Positions 1-11,406 of a stretch of DNA of 64,000 bases are shown here, piece after piece (position 1 is the stretch's first letter; every line of letters begins with the position of its first letter). The position numbers were made by a program, and so were the translations under genes. Below the pieces are notes generated by a model, which made no database searches, was not told the origin of the DNA, and saw nothing but the letters and a program-made list of their open reading frames with translations. The stretch is from Przewalskia tangutica (taxonomy: Eukaryota; Streptophyta; Magnoliopsida; Solanales; Solanaceae), in the NCBI GenBank assembly GCA_029844215.1, contig CM056724.1, forward strand, positions 7,000,307 through 7,064,306, in the 5' to 3' direction.

Positions 1-879
1 CTTCCTCGCTTCCCGTCGCCGTCGCCTCTCCGAACCACCGTCGACTCTCGACGAACCGCCATCGTTCTCCTGGCGAAACCCACCCATCCGCCGACCTCAC
101 CCTTCCTCTTCACTCCCGCTCCGTCCCAGACGCACAAGCCGCATGCATCCTTTCCATTATACCCCTCCCTTTTCATTTTAGGTCATCTCCTTACCCATCC
201 ACTGTTCGTCGCCGCCTCCGCCCGCCGGAGCTCAGCTCCGTGGCCCCTTTAACACCCACCTCATCTCCTCACCTCTCCCGTCGACCACCACCATTAAAAC
301 CTAGCTCACTCTCCGTCGCCGCCTCACCTCACACACCCTCTCCTCGGTCTCTCTCACTCGAACTGCGTCGACCACCACTCGCCATCGCTCAACCTGAACC
401 ACCCCGTCGAACCCTCGCGGCCGAACCCGCCACTATTCCCATCAATCACTGGTGGTGTCGCTCCGGCGACCTCGCCGTGGAAGCGACGCCGCTGCTGCTC
501 TCTCTCTGTTGGTAACGTTGAACCTTGTCGGATTTAAACTCCGGCAACGCTACAGTTTGTTTCTTCATTTTTGTTGCTATTATTGTTGTTGGCTATTTTG
601 GACTGATTTTCTGATATTCTGGCCTTGTCGGAAACGATTTTGTTTGGTTTTTATTTCTTGGAATCTGTTTGTTGGCGGACTGTTTTGATTTCTTCTTTGA
701 AATTTCCGGCGATGTTGGTCACTGTTCTGATTTTGGGCTCTGTTCGTCTCTGTTTGTGGCATTTTGTTGGACTGATTTTCGATAATTTTCGCTACTGTTT
801 TGGCCATATTATGGACCGGTTTTTGGCCATATCATTTGGGTGATTTTAGGCTATTTTTGCTATATTTTCTTTGGTTCTT
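1..879. other. CT-rich, GC-rich sequence without a recognised gene
   Basis: Roughly the first 500 bases are rich in CCG/CTC, then the sequence becomes T-rich. The longest open frame (240-515, +) encodes only low-complexity Ser/Pro/Arg and resembles no family I know. A similar CT-rich tract lies at about 58140-58700, and both lie in regions that also carry the LTR-like repeat. It is probably retroelement leader or LTR sequence, or an old 5' UTR. No function is assigned. Confidence 0.35.
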
Positions 880-1771
880 GATTTTGAACATGATACTACA
901 CTTTGGTATTAAGCTGATTTTGAATAGGATACTACACTTTGGCCGATGAAAAAGTTATCCGTCGATTTTTGAGGTCTCCACAGTTGCAAAGACGGAAAAT
1001 AAAATAAATGAAGCTTTCTAGGCAAGGATGATTTCTTCCACTTACACCGGATAACCAACATGCGTGGCGAGCGAATTTTATGGCGCACTTGTTTAGCCGT
1101 CCCACTTTACATTTTATATCCGAGCCCTCCGTGTTCAAAACTATTATTGTTTTGGCGCGCGGATCTGTTTTATTTATTTTATTGTTTTTAACAATACTGG
1201 CCGATGAAGGAATCTCCGTCTGATTTCCAAGGCCTCCTCTGTGCAAAAGACGGATTTATTTATTTTTTGCTTTACTTATTAAATTCCTGTCATTACTTTA
1301 AAATTATTTATTCTGATACTAACACTTTTACTACGTGTTTATGCAGGTAGCCGGAGATCATCTTGTGCATAAAGCCTAAAAAGGGCTAAAAGATGTCCCG
1401 GAATGTTATTTTATATCGCATTTAATTTAGTTTTATTATTGTGTAGTGCACTTTATTTTAATTATAAATGCTTAGAATAGGTAGAATAAAAAGAGCAATA
1501 AATAATTAACCTAGGTTTGAACGAACAACCAAAGTTAAGCGGATCTTAAAGGATGTCTAACCCCTTCCCTTTAGGATAATAAAGAACCCTGATCCAGAAT
1601 CTCACTAATTTCGCAGACCATTAAATGGAAGTCAATTGCAGTATTTGTATTGCAATAAACTAAGTGTCCTAATTCACTATAATAATTAGGTGGCGACTCC
1701 TTAAAATACATTATAGGAATCAACCATACGTGGTACTCCCGTTTCGACTCCGGTTAAAATGGGGTGTTACA
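880..1771 (-). repeat. LTR-like interspersed repeat, copy A (minus orientation)
   Basis: Read on the minus strand this begins TGTAACACCCC at 1771 and runs through a conserved core containing GGAGTCGCCACCTAATTA, a GTGAATTAGGACAC motif, ATGGTCTGC, GGGTTCTTTATTATCC and AAGATCCGCT. The same core in the same order occurs on the plus strand at 60691 and 63288. TG...C(A/G)CCC starts are typical of plant Gypsy LTRs, so this is probably an LTR or solo LTR. Two diverged copies of a GGCCGATGAA...AAGACGGA segment lie inside at about 941-997 and 1199-1251. The far end is not defined. Confidence 0.65.
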
Positions 1772-1964
1772 GTAGGATTAAAGTCTGCGTACATTCTATC
1801 ATTTTCAGACTCCACTATATGAGATTTCACGGGATATATTGTCGTTGTTATGAGACTCAAATTGTATGATGTATATCACAAGCTTTATTGCACAATAATA
1901 TCATGTAGCTCCAGCTAATTAAACTAGCTACCCCAACCACTAAAACCTACAAAACAAACTTTAT

Positions 1965-2171
1965 TGTGAGGTGATATTAATCTCTCTTAGTGAGTCTTTT
2001 CATTAATATCAAAATATATATAGAGTACAATATTCATCCCTTATACAATAGAAATTCTAAGCATATACAAAAGAGGAATCCTAGTCTTACCATAATTATA
2101 TTTACACAATATATGAAAATATTCTAATCATGGGTAGGGATACAATTGTTTCTATAATATACATGTTTACA
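1965..2171 (-). repeat. 3' LTR of the Copia element
   Basis: Direct repeat of 8652-8858, 207 bp, TG...CA ends. On the minus strand the sequence just upstream (about 2172-2190) is a degenerate purine tract, as expected for plus-strand priming next to a 3' LTR. Confidence 0.92.
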
Positions 2172-3423
2172 CACACCCTCAGTCGGACCGGGAGGAGGCC
2201 GGACGCTGAGACTGGATCTGAAGTCAAGAAATAACTGTCTGGGAAGTCCTTTGATAAATATGTTTGCATACTGATAGGATGATGGAACATGTAACACTCT
2301 GACATGGCCTAGCGCAACTTTCACACGAACGAAGTGTAGGTCTATCTCAATATGCTTGATTCGCTGATGTTGAACCGGATTATGAGAAAGATAGATGGCA
2401 GAGATGTTATCACAATACACAATAGATGTCTGACGCAAAAGACACTAAAGTTCTAACAGTAAATTTCTGAGCCAACAAATCTCAACTACCACATTTGCAA
2501 CGCCTCAGACTCGGCCTCGGCTGGATCGAGCGAGGGTAGCACACGCCGCGGACAAGAAATCAGATTATCCCCTAAAAAACACAAAAACCGGAGGTGGAGC
2601 ATCGCGTGTCCGGACACTCTGCCCAATCTGCATCCGTATATGAAAGCAACTTGTTTGGTGCAGAGGGGTATAGGTGCAAACCATAATCAAGAGTGCCCTT
2701 AATGTATCGAATGATACGCTTAAGAGCATTGAAATGAGACTCTCTGGGGGCATGCATGAATAAGCACACCTTCTGAACAACATAAGCTATGTATGGCCTG
2801 GTGAATGTGAGATATCGAAGTGCACCTACAAGGCTTCTATACAGAGTAGGATCAGAGACTGGAGCACCATCCATGGCACTGAGCTTAGATTTAGAATCAA
2901 CTGGAGTAGGCACCTCTTTGCAGTTCGCCATCTTAGCCCTGTAAACAATCTCATCTGCATACTTACGTTGACACAAGAACATATGATTGGCAGACCTGGT
3001 CACTGATATCCCCAAAAAGTAGCTCAGCTTCCCCAAATCAGTCATTGCAAATTCGTACTTAAGCAAGACAATAATCTAATTTTTCAATCCATCAGAGGAG
3101 GAAGTAAGAACAATATCATCCACGTAAAGTAATAAGTAAGCAGTGCTACTACCTCGATGAAAAATGAAAAGTGATGTATCACTCTTGCTGCATACAAACC
3201 CAATCTGCAAGATATACCTGGCAAAACGATCATACAACGCACGAGGGCCTGTTTCAGGCCATAATAGTGACTTACGGAAATGACACACATAGTGAGGAAC
3301 TGCTGGATGGGTGAACCCTGGCGACTGATGCATGTAGACTTTTTCTCTCAGATCTCCATGTAAGAATGCATTATTCACATCAAACTGATGGATCGACCAG
3401 TGTTTGCCCATGACAATGCTCAA
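2124..3423 (-). pseudogene. Copia reverse transcriptase and RNase H remnant
   Basis: Minus-strand frames 3076-3423 and 2572-3066 carry Copia RT hallmarks: FDVNNAFLHGDL, then LLLYVDDIVLT with the YVDD catalytic motif, then DLGKLSYFLGI and LCQRKYADEI. A further frame at 2124-2438 carries the Copia RNase H tail (VYCDNISAIYLSHNPVQHQR, then HIEIDLHFVR). The segments lie in different frames with stops between, and part of the RT-RNase H linker around 2440-2570 is degraded. It would synthesise element cDNA in an intact copy; here it cannot encode a full polyprotein. Confidence 0.88.
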
Positions 3424-3615
3424 AACTGTGCGAATGGTAGCCGGTTTGACAACCGGGCTGAAGGTCTCACCACAATCAATGCCCTCCTACTGATTTGTGC
3501 CATTAGCCACAAGTCATGTCTTATACCTCTCAAGATCTCCAATGTCTCTGAATTTGTGACGAAAAATCCACAGACAACGAATCACATTCACTCCCTCAGG
3601 TCTAGGTACTAGATC

Positions 3616-3912
3616 TCATGTGTGTTGTTTAGTTAAAGCATCGAATTCCTCATACATAGCCGCATTCCAATTAGGGTCTTGTTTAGCCAATATAGGGTTT
3701 TTGGGAATTGGAGAAATGGTTTGGGCAGACAAGTTAAATTGGACTTTGGGTTTGAAGATTTCATGCTTGGCACGAGTTTTCATTTGGTGGGTGGAGACAG
3801 TGGGAGGCGGTGCTGGCTGAGTAGAGAGGGCTGAGACTGATGGTAGGGTCGGAAAAGTAGAAGGTGGGGGCGAAGCCGTCAGAGGCGCCACGACGCCTGG
3901 ATCTAGCGCCAT
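3616..3912 (-). pseudogene. Copia pol linker between integrase and reverse transcriptase
   Basis: The minus frame encodes a Pro/Ser/Thr-rich stretch followed by HQMKTRAKHEIFKPK and LAKQDPNWNAAMYEEFDAL, the usual lead-in to the Copia RT domain. It starts abruptly at 3912, five bases from the boundary of the solo-LTR-like insert, so upstream pol sequence continues only beyond 6305. Between here and the RT frame at 3423 the sequence (3424-3615) is frame-broken. Confidence 0.8.
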
Positions 3913-3916
3913 TGCG

Positions 3917-6305
3917 TGTCACGACCCGACCGGGTCGCGATCGTGCCCCTGGGGCACCCGTTGTATACATCAGAGAATAGCAGCGGAACATACATAACAC
4001 ATAAACCTGTAGATAGTAAACATCACCGGCTAGCCGACAAGGCCGTCTTCCATAGAATATACTTAACCAAAGTAAAACAGGACAATTTTGTTCTTACAGC
4101 CCAAACCACATACGTGACTACAGACCTCTAGGAATAACAACAGTGGCGGGACAGGGCTCCGTCATACCCCTGAATGTACACAATATCTACAACTTCAGGT
4201 AAAACCGTACCAAAAGGAATAAGCCTCCGGAGAAATGGAGCTTCTGACGCCTGATCAATGATCCTAAGAATGAGGATCCACCACCTGCTTACCACTGCAC
4301 GTGGCATGAGCGGCCAGGAAGCGGGTCGATACAATAAGTACCAAGTATGTAAAACTGGAAGAAAATACTGTAGTTTAATCAAAGTCTAAATAAAGCTGGA
4401 GTCATAGATGATAGTCAAATTACAGTTCATTGTGCCTTACTAACAATGAGAGTAAATAAGAGCATACTTACAACATAAAAATAGGAGGCTTACGATCAAA
4501 GCAGGATCATCCGCCCGCAGTATCATTAAGCAATCCTACTCTGGGACTATTTCCCGCATGGGTCGTGTTAACCCGCATGAGGTATTCCTCGCATCATGGG
4601 TAGCAAATCCATGGAGTGGTATAATGTCTTGGGGGTTTACCCCGCAATCATACTCAGAAGGTGGTATAACGTCTTGGAGATTTACCCCTCATTTATACTC
4701 TTACCCTGGGAAGGTGGTATAACGTCTTGGGAATTTACCCCTCATTTATACTTTTACCCTGGAGAAGGTGGTATAACGTCTTGGGGATTTACCCCTCATT
4801 TATACTCTTACCCTGGAGGAGGTGGTATAACGTCTTGGGGGTTTACCCCTCATTTATACTCTTACCCTAGCTCAACCGGCCATCATACATAACATAAATA
4901 AGTTAAGAAAACCCCTAATTTCTTATTAGTCTTGTTCATATACCCTCTCATTTTAGTTTACTTAAGGCACTAACATATCTTAATAAAAGAAATCCGGGAA
5001 TTTAACCCAAAGTACTACATACTTCTACTCTTTTAAAACTGACTCCTTTTCATATAAACTTTTAGGCATTTGATGCCTTAAAATCAATTTGCCTTTCATA
5101 AATCAAGTCATTTGTCCTTACTTATCTTACTTAGAGTAAATCTCTCCTTTTAACTTTCCATAAAGCTAATATAACCAACTTCCCATAAAGTCGTTATATT
5201 AACCTTATACCTTAGTCAATTTCATTCCCCTATATCCAAGGGACTTATACTTTGAAAACGAAACAAGTATCATATACTTAAAACAAGTAAAGGGTATCAA
5301 ATCTTGTACGTCTACCGTACCATATAAGTACAACTACTCATGCTCAAGAGATAGGAAAGTTCAACATACCTCTTCGGTCAATCCACTTGCTAAGTCCAAT
5401 ATACCGCACGTGGTATGTCAACCTATAATGACTATAATACGTCTTATTAACTTCTTACTTCAACGTAGAATATTCTAATTGAAACGTTTCTTATTCTACG
5501 GAAAATTGGACAGCACTTCCTTTGTTTCTATATACTTTTCCACATTTTCAAGGTCCGAATTCAACATCCAATGCCACTTTTAAGGTCCAACAATTCAATC
5601 AATACAAAGGGGGTTACACACCTAATCTTGGATGTGTAAAATTCTGCCCCACAATGCATATTAACTAAATCAATAAGTTAAAGGTAGTATCTTGGCTCTA
5701 ACATGCTTACATGTCATTTTTATCCAATCCTTTCATATCCAAACCATATTTCCTACATGCAATATATCTAAGAGCAATATTGACAACTACAAGTCTTTTC
5801 TTCTTCACATGCAACATAATTTACTAGTAAAAAAGAAAGGATTGTTACCTTAGAGTTTACCCAAATTAGTCCAACAATTTCACTAGCCTCCTTTCCACAA
5901 TCACCTCCACAAACCTCCTACAAGCTTGTTAACATGTTTCCTTCTTGCCACCTTTTCAGATTTTTCTCAAGCCTTGGTTTCTTCTTGATTTTCTAGAGAG
6001 AAGGGAGAGGGAACTTTAATTCTAGAGAGAAGTGAGAACTTGAAGAATGACCAAGTCTTTAAGACTTGGTCAATAAATAGGACATGCAAAAATCAGATGG
6101 GGGGGGGGGGACACTTGTCACCCACCCATGGCCTCTTTTTTAAAAAAAAACAGTTATGATTTTCCCCCAGAATTCGCAGAAAACCCGCCTCGAAGTTGAC
6201 TAAAAACCCGTCCGAAACTATCCGTCAACCTATCTTTCTAAAATTTTAAGTCTTAATCCCTTTCGTACGTTCTCATACGCATGGCCTGAACTACGGGGTA
6301 TAACA
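3917..6305 (-). mobile_element. Solo-LTR-like Gypsy insertion inside the Copia pol
   Basis: Begins TGTCACGACCCGACC and ends GGGGTATAACA on the plus strand; read on the minus strand it starts TGTTATACCCC and ends GGGTCGTGACA, the TG...CA ends of Gypsy LTRs seen also at 46194-49404. It interrupts the Copia pol cleanly: integrase-side coding resumes at 6306 and RT-side coding at 3912. No retroviral domains are visible inside, and it holds five tandem 54-bp repeats. Flanks TTGCG (left) and GTCTG (right) are not a target duplication. It may be a solo LTR that lost its duplication by inter-element recombination or a flank deletion. Confidence 0.72.
4614..4872. repeat. Five tandem ~54-bp repeats inside the solo LTR
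   Basis: Five consecutive units share GGTGGTATAACGTCTTGG followed by a TTTACCCCTCATTTATAC segment and TTACCCT; later units start near 4660, 4713, 4767 and 4821. The first unit is the most diverged. Such arrays are commonly internal to large Gypsy LTRs. Confidence 0.9.
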
Positions 6306-7584
6306 GTCTGAGTGACAGACCTCTCTGGAAATATGGCGCCGCGGCGTTGTCGACGGGTTGGGAGAACATACCTCTCTGGAAAGTTGGCGCCGCGGTGCCT
6401 CAACACTGGGCCGTGACACTGTCGACGAGTCAGAAGAGATAAGTTGATCAAGGATGATGGGAGAGATAACAGGATCGTCACGGAATGAGTAATCCAGTTT
6501 TTGGAATTTCTGAAGATTCGAAAACGTGAATGTGGTCTCGTCGAATGTGACGTGACGAGAGATGTGGATTTGACGAGTGGACAGGTCGTAGCATAAATAT
6601 ATCCTATGGTTCGGTGGAAATCCTAGGAAGACACATGGAGTGGACCTAGGAGTAAGCTTGTGAGGGGCGGTAGAGTTAAGGTTGAGATAGCACAGACAAC
6701 CGAAAATCCGTAGATGATCATAGGAGGGGACTCTATGGTAGAGGATTTCGGTAGGGGTCATGTTGTGAAGAGTGCTAGTAGGGAGAATATTGAGAATGTA
6801 TTATGACATTTTAGCAGCATATACCCAGAATGATGGAGGGAGGGAGACATGAATCAATAGGGTGTGAATCATATTGTTAATGGTGCAGATAATTCTTTCA
6901 GCTTTACCGTTTTGTGGTGAGGTGTAAGGACAGGAGAAACGAAAAATCATGCCATTATTGATACACAAACGGTGAAACATAGAGTTATTGAATTCACGAC
7001 CATTATCGCACTGAAATGATTTGATACCTTTTTCAAATTGTGTTTGGATGAATTGTCGAAACTCAAGAAATTTGGTAAACACTTCCGATTTATGTTTGAG
7101 AGGGTACAACCAGATATAGTGAGAAAATCATCTAGCAAAACAAGATAATATTTATGACCGAGATAACTAGCAACAGGTGATGTCCATAAATCGACATGTA
7201 TTATATCAAATGGTGCAAAGGTAACACTAGTAGATGATTTAAACGGAAGAGAGTATGTTTACCTAAAGAACAAGAAACACAATTTTGGGCAAACTTCACA
7301 TTACAAGTAATGAAATTATTGTCTCTAAGAAAATTAAAGACTGGGAGTCCTGGGTGACCAAGCCTATTATGCCATGTCGAAGAAGAAATAGCCGCTAGAG
7401 AGACGGGAGAGCAAGATCTGGCAGCGGAGGTGGATGTGAATGGATAGAGATCCCCCGTGCTATTGCATCTCGTAAGAGGTGTCCCCGTACGAAGATCCTT
7501 TACAGTGAAACCAAAAGGGTCAAAGTCAACAGAGACAGAATTATTACGAGTAAATTGGCGGACATAGATTAGGTTCTTAATCAT
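6306..7584 (-). pseudogene. Copia integrase remnant (GAG pre-integrase plus core)
   Basis: Frame 7201-7584 carries the pre-integrase zinc region (WHNRLGHPGLPVFNFL). Frame 6801-7109 carries the rve core with FQCDNGREFNN (a catalytic Asp) and SPQNGKAERI (the downstream Glu). Frame 6291-6761 carries the C-terminal YHRVPSYDHLRIFGCLCY region and chromodomain-like linker (HISRHVTFDE). The frames are separated by stops and shifts. The last frame runs into the solo LTR at 6305. In an intact element this enzyme inserts the cDNA; this copy is dead. Confidence 0.87.
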
Positions 7585-7902
7585 GTGTGGGGAATATAAG
7601 GTATTTTTAAGGGAGAATGGTGGATGGGGAGGTTGTGTGTATGATGTACCATAACCCTTTACTGGAATGTGTTGTCAACTACCAACTGTAACATATTGAG
7701 GATATTTTAAACTGCACAGTTTGGGAATAGTACCTGCAGACTGGGTGATGTGAGATGTGACTCCGGAGTCCATGTACCAATTGTTGTCAGGTTGTTGCAT
7801 GTTGAGGATCTTTGGCTGACCCAACTTCGATGGGTGTCATGATGAAGGAGAATGCTGGGCGTCCTACGTGAAGTGGGCTTCTTTGTGGTCTTTGGAGTGG
7901 AC

Positions 7903-8512
7903 CTATGACCGTAGTGGGAATAATGGTTGAAGGAATGCTGGTACTAGAATGGGGCAGGCGTCGCGGCTCAGACGAGGCACCGCGACAATCGATGTTGAGG
8001 AGCGCCGCTGTTGATGCTGCTTTGTCCTGCTTCTTTGCTTAACGGCGGGTTTCTTCGGCAAAGAATCGCGAGGTTTGTTAAAGCTGGGTAACGGATCCGC
8101 CTGTTGAATCATGGTGGCCAATGTATCATATTCGCCTTTAGGGAGGTCATCAATCAATTGTAACACCATTTTGGTGTTAGTAACAGGCGAGTCGACGAAG
8201 TAGATCCTGAGAAATACTACCATATATCCTTTGTTTGACGTCGGCGTCTAGACGACGCCAAGTAGAATCATCAACCTCCGAAGGGCGCGGAATGGTGTCA
8301 TCAATATGATCAAGCACGTTATAGATACATGCATGATTGCGAAACAGTTCAACCCAAAGGTAATACTGACTGCTTTCTTGATCAAGACGGATGGGGATAT
8401 GGTTCTTGATGTTGGAAACAGTGAGAGCGGGATGAAAAGAGGGTGATGACTTGGTGGTGGGATTTGTGGAGGTAGAAGCGTCAACAACAGTGGGAGAATC
8501 CTGAGTATCCAT
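7903..8512 (-). pseudogene. Copia gag remnant
   Basis: Starts MDTQDSPTVVDAST at 8512, 140 bases inside the 5' LTR, as gag does in short-leader Copia elements. It contains the N-terminal gag signature (NIKNHIPIRLDQESSQYYLW, then VELFRNHACIYNVLDHID). A frameshift moves the reading into a second frame (7903-8223) with a basic, Arg/Lys-rich stretch. No complete CCHC zinc knuckle is readable. 7585-7902 holds broken protease-region sequence, with a GVTSHIT-like trace near 7745-7775. Confidence 0.82.
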
Positions 8513-8637
8513 TTAGAGAAGAGAGGAAGAAAAGAAAAACCAAGAAATTTTTTAAAGAGAAGAAGGGAGTCGCAGCGCCGTGGGAGGGGGTGGTGCCGGC
8601 GACTGGGGAGGAAAATTTCTAGGGTTTTTGGAGTTTA

Positions 8638-8651
8638 GTCTCTTGATACCA
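8638..8651 (-). other. Primer-binding site of the Copia element
   Basis: On the minus strand TGGTATCAAGAGAC abuts the 5' LTR. It closely resembles the plant initiator-Met tRNA primer site TGGTATCAGAGC used by most Copia elements. Confidence 0.85.
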
Positions 8652-8858
8652 TGTGAGGTGATATTAATCTCCCTTAGGGAGTCTTCTCATTAATATCAAA
8701 GTATATATAAAGTACAATATTCATCCCTTATACAATAGGAATACTAAACCTATACAAAAAAGGAATCTTAGTCTTACCATAATTATATTTACACAATATA
8801 TGAAAATATTCTAATTATGAGTAGGGATACAATTATTTCTATAATATACATGTTTACA
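8652..8858 (-). repeat. 5' LTR of the Copia element
   Basis: Direct repeat of 1965-2171 and followed by the TTTAT target duplication at 8859-8863. The next stretch, 8864-9600, holds no gene I can support; it is AT-rich and leads into the promoter of the peptide gene. Confidence 0.92.
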
Positions 8859-9615
8859 TTTATTAATTTGGCAAACACTTGCACTAAATTATAGGTCCCC
8901 CTTGAGGGTTAGCATCTACTTAGCTCTCATTAAACACTCCACAAACAAGAGAAGGAAATTTATGTGCTTGAACTGAAAATTCATTGCATGGGAAGATCAT
9001 ATGAAGGCATGGTCAAAGCAATAATTCAGGGCCCTCACCCAAGCTATTCTTGGTTAATTTTTCAGTAAAAATCAGTATCAGCAATTAATGTTTATCAGTA
9101 GTGGTGGATGTAGTATAGTTTTTATGGGTTTAATTGGTAGAACCACAAGTATGCATGAGTGAACCAACCGGGGCAAGTAGAATACTCTCTTTTTTTCTCA
9201 TTAGGTATCCGGATATCTATTTTAGTTAAGAGTCTCAATTATTTGAATTTGTATTGTGTAAAGTTTATCAAAGGAGAAAATACTCGGTAACATGATATTT
9301 TTTATTTCATAAATTCGAAATCTCCAATTAAAGATGGAAGAATTGTATCATCTTACCACATCTCTTTTGAGGTTACCATACTCCACTAGTAAAGAAGTAA
9401 AAAATGAACCAAAGGTGGGATAATTTGAATGAAAAGAGAAGGTTCTGACTTAAATTAATAGCAATGACAGAAACTCACGGATTATTTCACTTTACTTCAT
9501 TTCCCCCTCTCCCTTCTCATAATATATGGTACAGTCAAAAATAGTACAACTTTTCTTCTTTGCAATGAGCTGTGCAAACACACAAATAAATCTGCCACCT
9601 TTGTATTCACGAGCC

Positions 9616-9623
9616 TATTTATA
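9616..9623 (+). promoter_or_regulatory. Candidate TATA box of the peptide gene
   Basis: TATTTATA about 65 bases before the chosen ATG at 9685 and within a CT-rich region, a normal arrangement for a plant gene with a short leader. It also argues against the upstream in-frame ATG at 9526, which would lie before the TATA element. Confidence 0.45.
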
Positions 9624-9684
9624 CTTCCCTTTTCTTTCTCTCCAATATAATGTAAACATTATTTTTCCCACATATACATCTCAA

Positions 9685-10026
9685 ATGACTACTAGTACTA
9701 CTACTACTACTTCTCTTTTATTCCTTAAACTTGTCTTTTTTTACCTTATTTTCCTATCTTGTCTAAATAATGTAACAGGTATTCGCGAGTTATCCAGTAC
9801 CAGTACCGGGATCAAGCCATACAGTAGTTCGAAAGTTGATGGAACATATGTGATGATGAAACCTCAAAGAAGTCATAATAAAGGTCCTGTTTTTCATGGG
9901 AAAGAAGTTAGGAATTGTTTGCCTAAGGGATTTAGGCATGCTTCTGCACCAAGTCGGTATGTTAATTATCATATTTTAGGTTCAATTGGATGTTCACAAG
10001 GCAATAATTTCAAGAAATTACCTTAG
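9685..10026 (+). CDS. Small secreted peptide precursor, IDA-LIKE type (putative)
   Basis: A 113-residue intronless protein. Residues 1-33 form a signal peptide: a Thr/Ser-rich start, then a hydrophobic core LLFLKLVFFYLIFLSCL. A variable basic middle follows, and the C-terminal part contains LPKGFRHASAPSRYVN. IDA-type precursors have the same layout and end in LPKG...PSAPSKRHN, so SAPS-R-x-x-N after LPKG is a plausible but divergent peptide core; it lacks PIP and extends about 20 residues past the core (YHILGSIGCSQG and on). IDA peptides are apoplastic ligands for HAESA-type receptor kinases controlling cell separation and stress responses. The start was chosen because the frame's first ATG (9526) would put 53 extra residues before the signal peptide and precede the TATA box. 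It could be another class of processed signalling peptide. Confidence 0.6.
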   Translation: MTTSTTTTTSLLFLKLVFFYLIFLSCLNNVTGIRELSSTSTGIKPYSSSKVDGTYVMMKPQRSHNKGPVFHGKEVRNCLPKGFRHASAPSRYVNYHILGSIGCSQGNNFKKLP

Positions 10027-10528
10027 TCCAGAAGTGGAATTAATGAGAAGTGAATTAATATATAAAATGGTATTGAATGGTCATCTACCGATCTCATCTT
10101 TTACGAAATGGGTCTTTTTTCACTGTACAAGAATATGCGGTTCTCAGCATGTCTAGAAGCACAGGAAAACGTTCGTTTGATGATATTCGGGTGTACATGC
10201 AAGGTTGAATTTCTGGGGTTTTATATATTTTTTGTTGTTGGTTTGACCAATGGAGAGTTATATAGTATGACTTTTGTTAGTTTGTTTTCGATTACAAGAT
10301 GTTTTGTAGAATAAAGAATGAGGGTGAAGATTTCATTATATATGCAATTAACCACTTTGTTAGTGGGTAGGGGAGTTTTTTGTCTCATTGTGTGGGAGAA
10401 GTAGATGGTTAAGCCTCTTCCTCTCCTCTTTTACTTTTCGTAGTAGTATTATTTATGTATCTCGTAGATTTCTACTGTTTTTGTGTGTATTGATATGAGT
10501 TGCTTCATCTATTTTATATCTTGATATT
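10027..10528. other. 3' flank of the peptide gene, no other gene seen
   Basis: AT-rich sequence that probably contains the 3' UTR of the peptide gene. Short frames here (for example 10108-10314) show no family resemblance. Confidence 0.4.
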
Positions 10529-10725
10529 TTGTTGTCTTATTTTCCTTGCAATCCTACATTGACTACTTTTCTCTTGAGCCGAGTGTCTATCGGAAACAGT
10601 ATTTTTATCCCCACAAAGGTAAAAATAAGGTTTGTGTACATCCTACACTTCCCAGTCTCCAGATCCCACTTTGTGGGATTACACTGGATATGTTGTTGGT
10701 ATTGTTGTTCCAGTTCCTGATGAAC
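10529..10725 (+). repeat. SINE-like fragment with TTG-type tail
   Basis: Contains GTGTCTATCGGAAACAG, then AAGGTTTGTGTACATCCTACAC, then CCACTTTGTGGGATTACACTGG and a TATGTTGTTGG-type tail. The same order of motifs is seen at 25760-25892 in a SINE with a clear target duplication. No duplication was found here. Confidence 0.55.
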
Positions 10726-11127
10726 TGAGTCCGTCGTCATCTATTTCATAGTAATATATATTATTGAATCAGTTACATGCATGGGCGGAACAGTTGGCTC
10801 AAATCTTGTATTTATTTTTAAAATTTCATGTCATCTATACAAATTAAAAGTTAGAACTGAATAACTCTATCGTACTAGAATTCAAAACTCATAAACTTTA
10901 AAATTAGATAAACATGTGCTTTCATGTATTCTTTTTTGTGTTGGACAATGAGACTAATTTTGGAAACCAAAATACTTTCCAATGGTATGGTAAGAATTAG
11001 ATTTACTATATACTTAAGATGTTACAGACAAAAATACATATAGCTGAAGTCACCAGATACACTTGCACAGGTTACCTTCATTGTACATCCGCGGATCCGC
11101 CAATGGGCATGGTTAAGCTAAATATTA

Positions 11128-11406
11128 TTCCATCCATCTCAAATTATTTGTCGTAGCTATTAAAAATAGTTATTTTAAATTATTTATCGTTTTAGAAGTT
11201 CAAGACACGATTAATTATTTTTTCTCATTTTACCCTTAGTAGAATTTTGTCATTAATGGAGATGACACATTAGTATAATAAATATTTAATGGAGAAAGAT
11301 TATAACTTAAATATAAATAAGGATTAAGTTAATAAAATACTCCTTTTAATTATTTTTAAGGTGCGAGTAAAAGAGAAAAACAATAAATAATTTGAGACGA
11401 ATGGAG
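11128..11406. mobile_element. 279-bp MITE with ~25-bp terminal inverted repeats
   Basis: The ends are inverted copies: left TCCATCCATCTCAAATTATT and right, on the other strand, TCCATTCGTCTCAAATTATT. Flanks are TAAATATTA at 11119-11127 and 11407-11415. A 9-bp duplication suggests a Mutator-type MITE; a Stowaway-like element would need only TA, and the match could then be partly chance. There is no coding sequence. Confidence 0.75.

Larger units (their letters stand above)
1965..8858 (-). mobile_element. Ty1/Copia LTR retrotransposon, minus strand, defective
   Basis: Two 207-bp direct repeats (1965-2171 and 8652-8858) start TGTGAG, end TTTACA and are flanked on both outer sides by TTTAT (1960-1964 and 8859-8863), a 5-bp target duplication. 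On the minus strand the order is LTR, tRNAiMet-type primer site, gag, pre-integrase, integrase, reverse transcriptase, RNase H, LTR, which is the Copia order. By eye the LTRs differ at about 14 of 207 sites, so the insertion is not recent. Stops, frameshifts and a 2.4 kb insertion at 3917-6305 make it non-autonomous. Confidence 0.93.

Noticed and set aside
240..515. 91-codon open frame
   Set aside because: Low-complexity Ser/Pro/Arg in CT-rich DNA, no motif, no promoter or splice support.
4614..4872. CRISPR-like array
   Set aside because: Units are contiguous tandem repeats without unique spacers, in a plant LTR.
1965..8858. Active retrotransposon
   Set aside because: Multiple stops and frameshifts in gag and pol and a 2.4 kb insertion; LTRs differ at about 14 sites.
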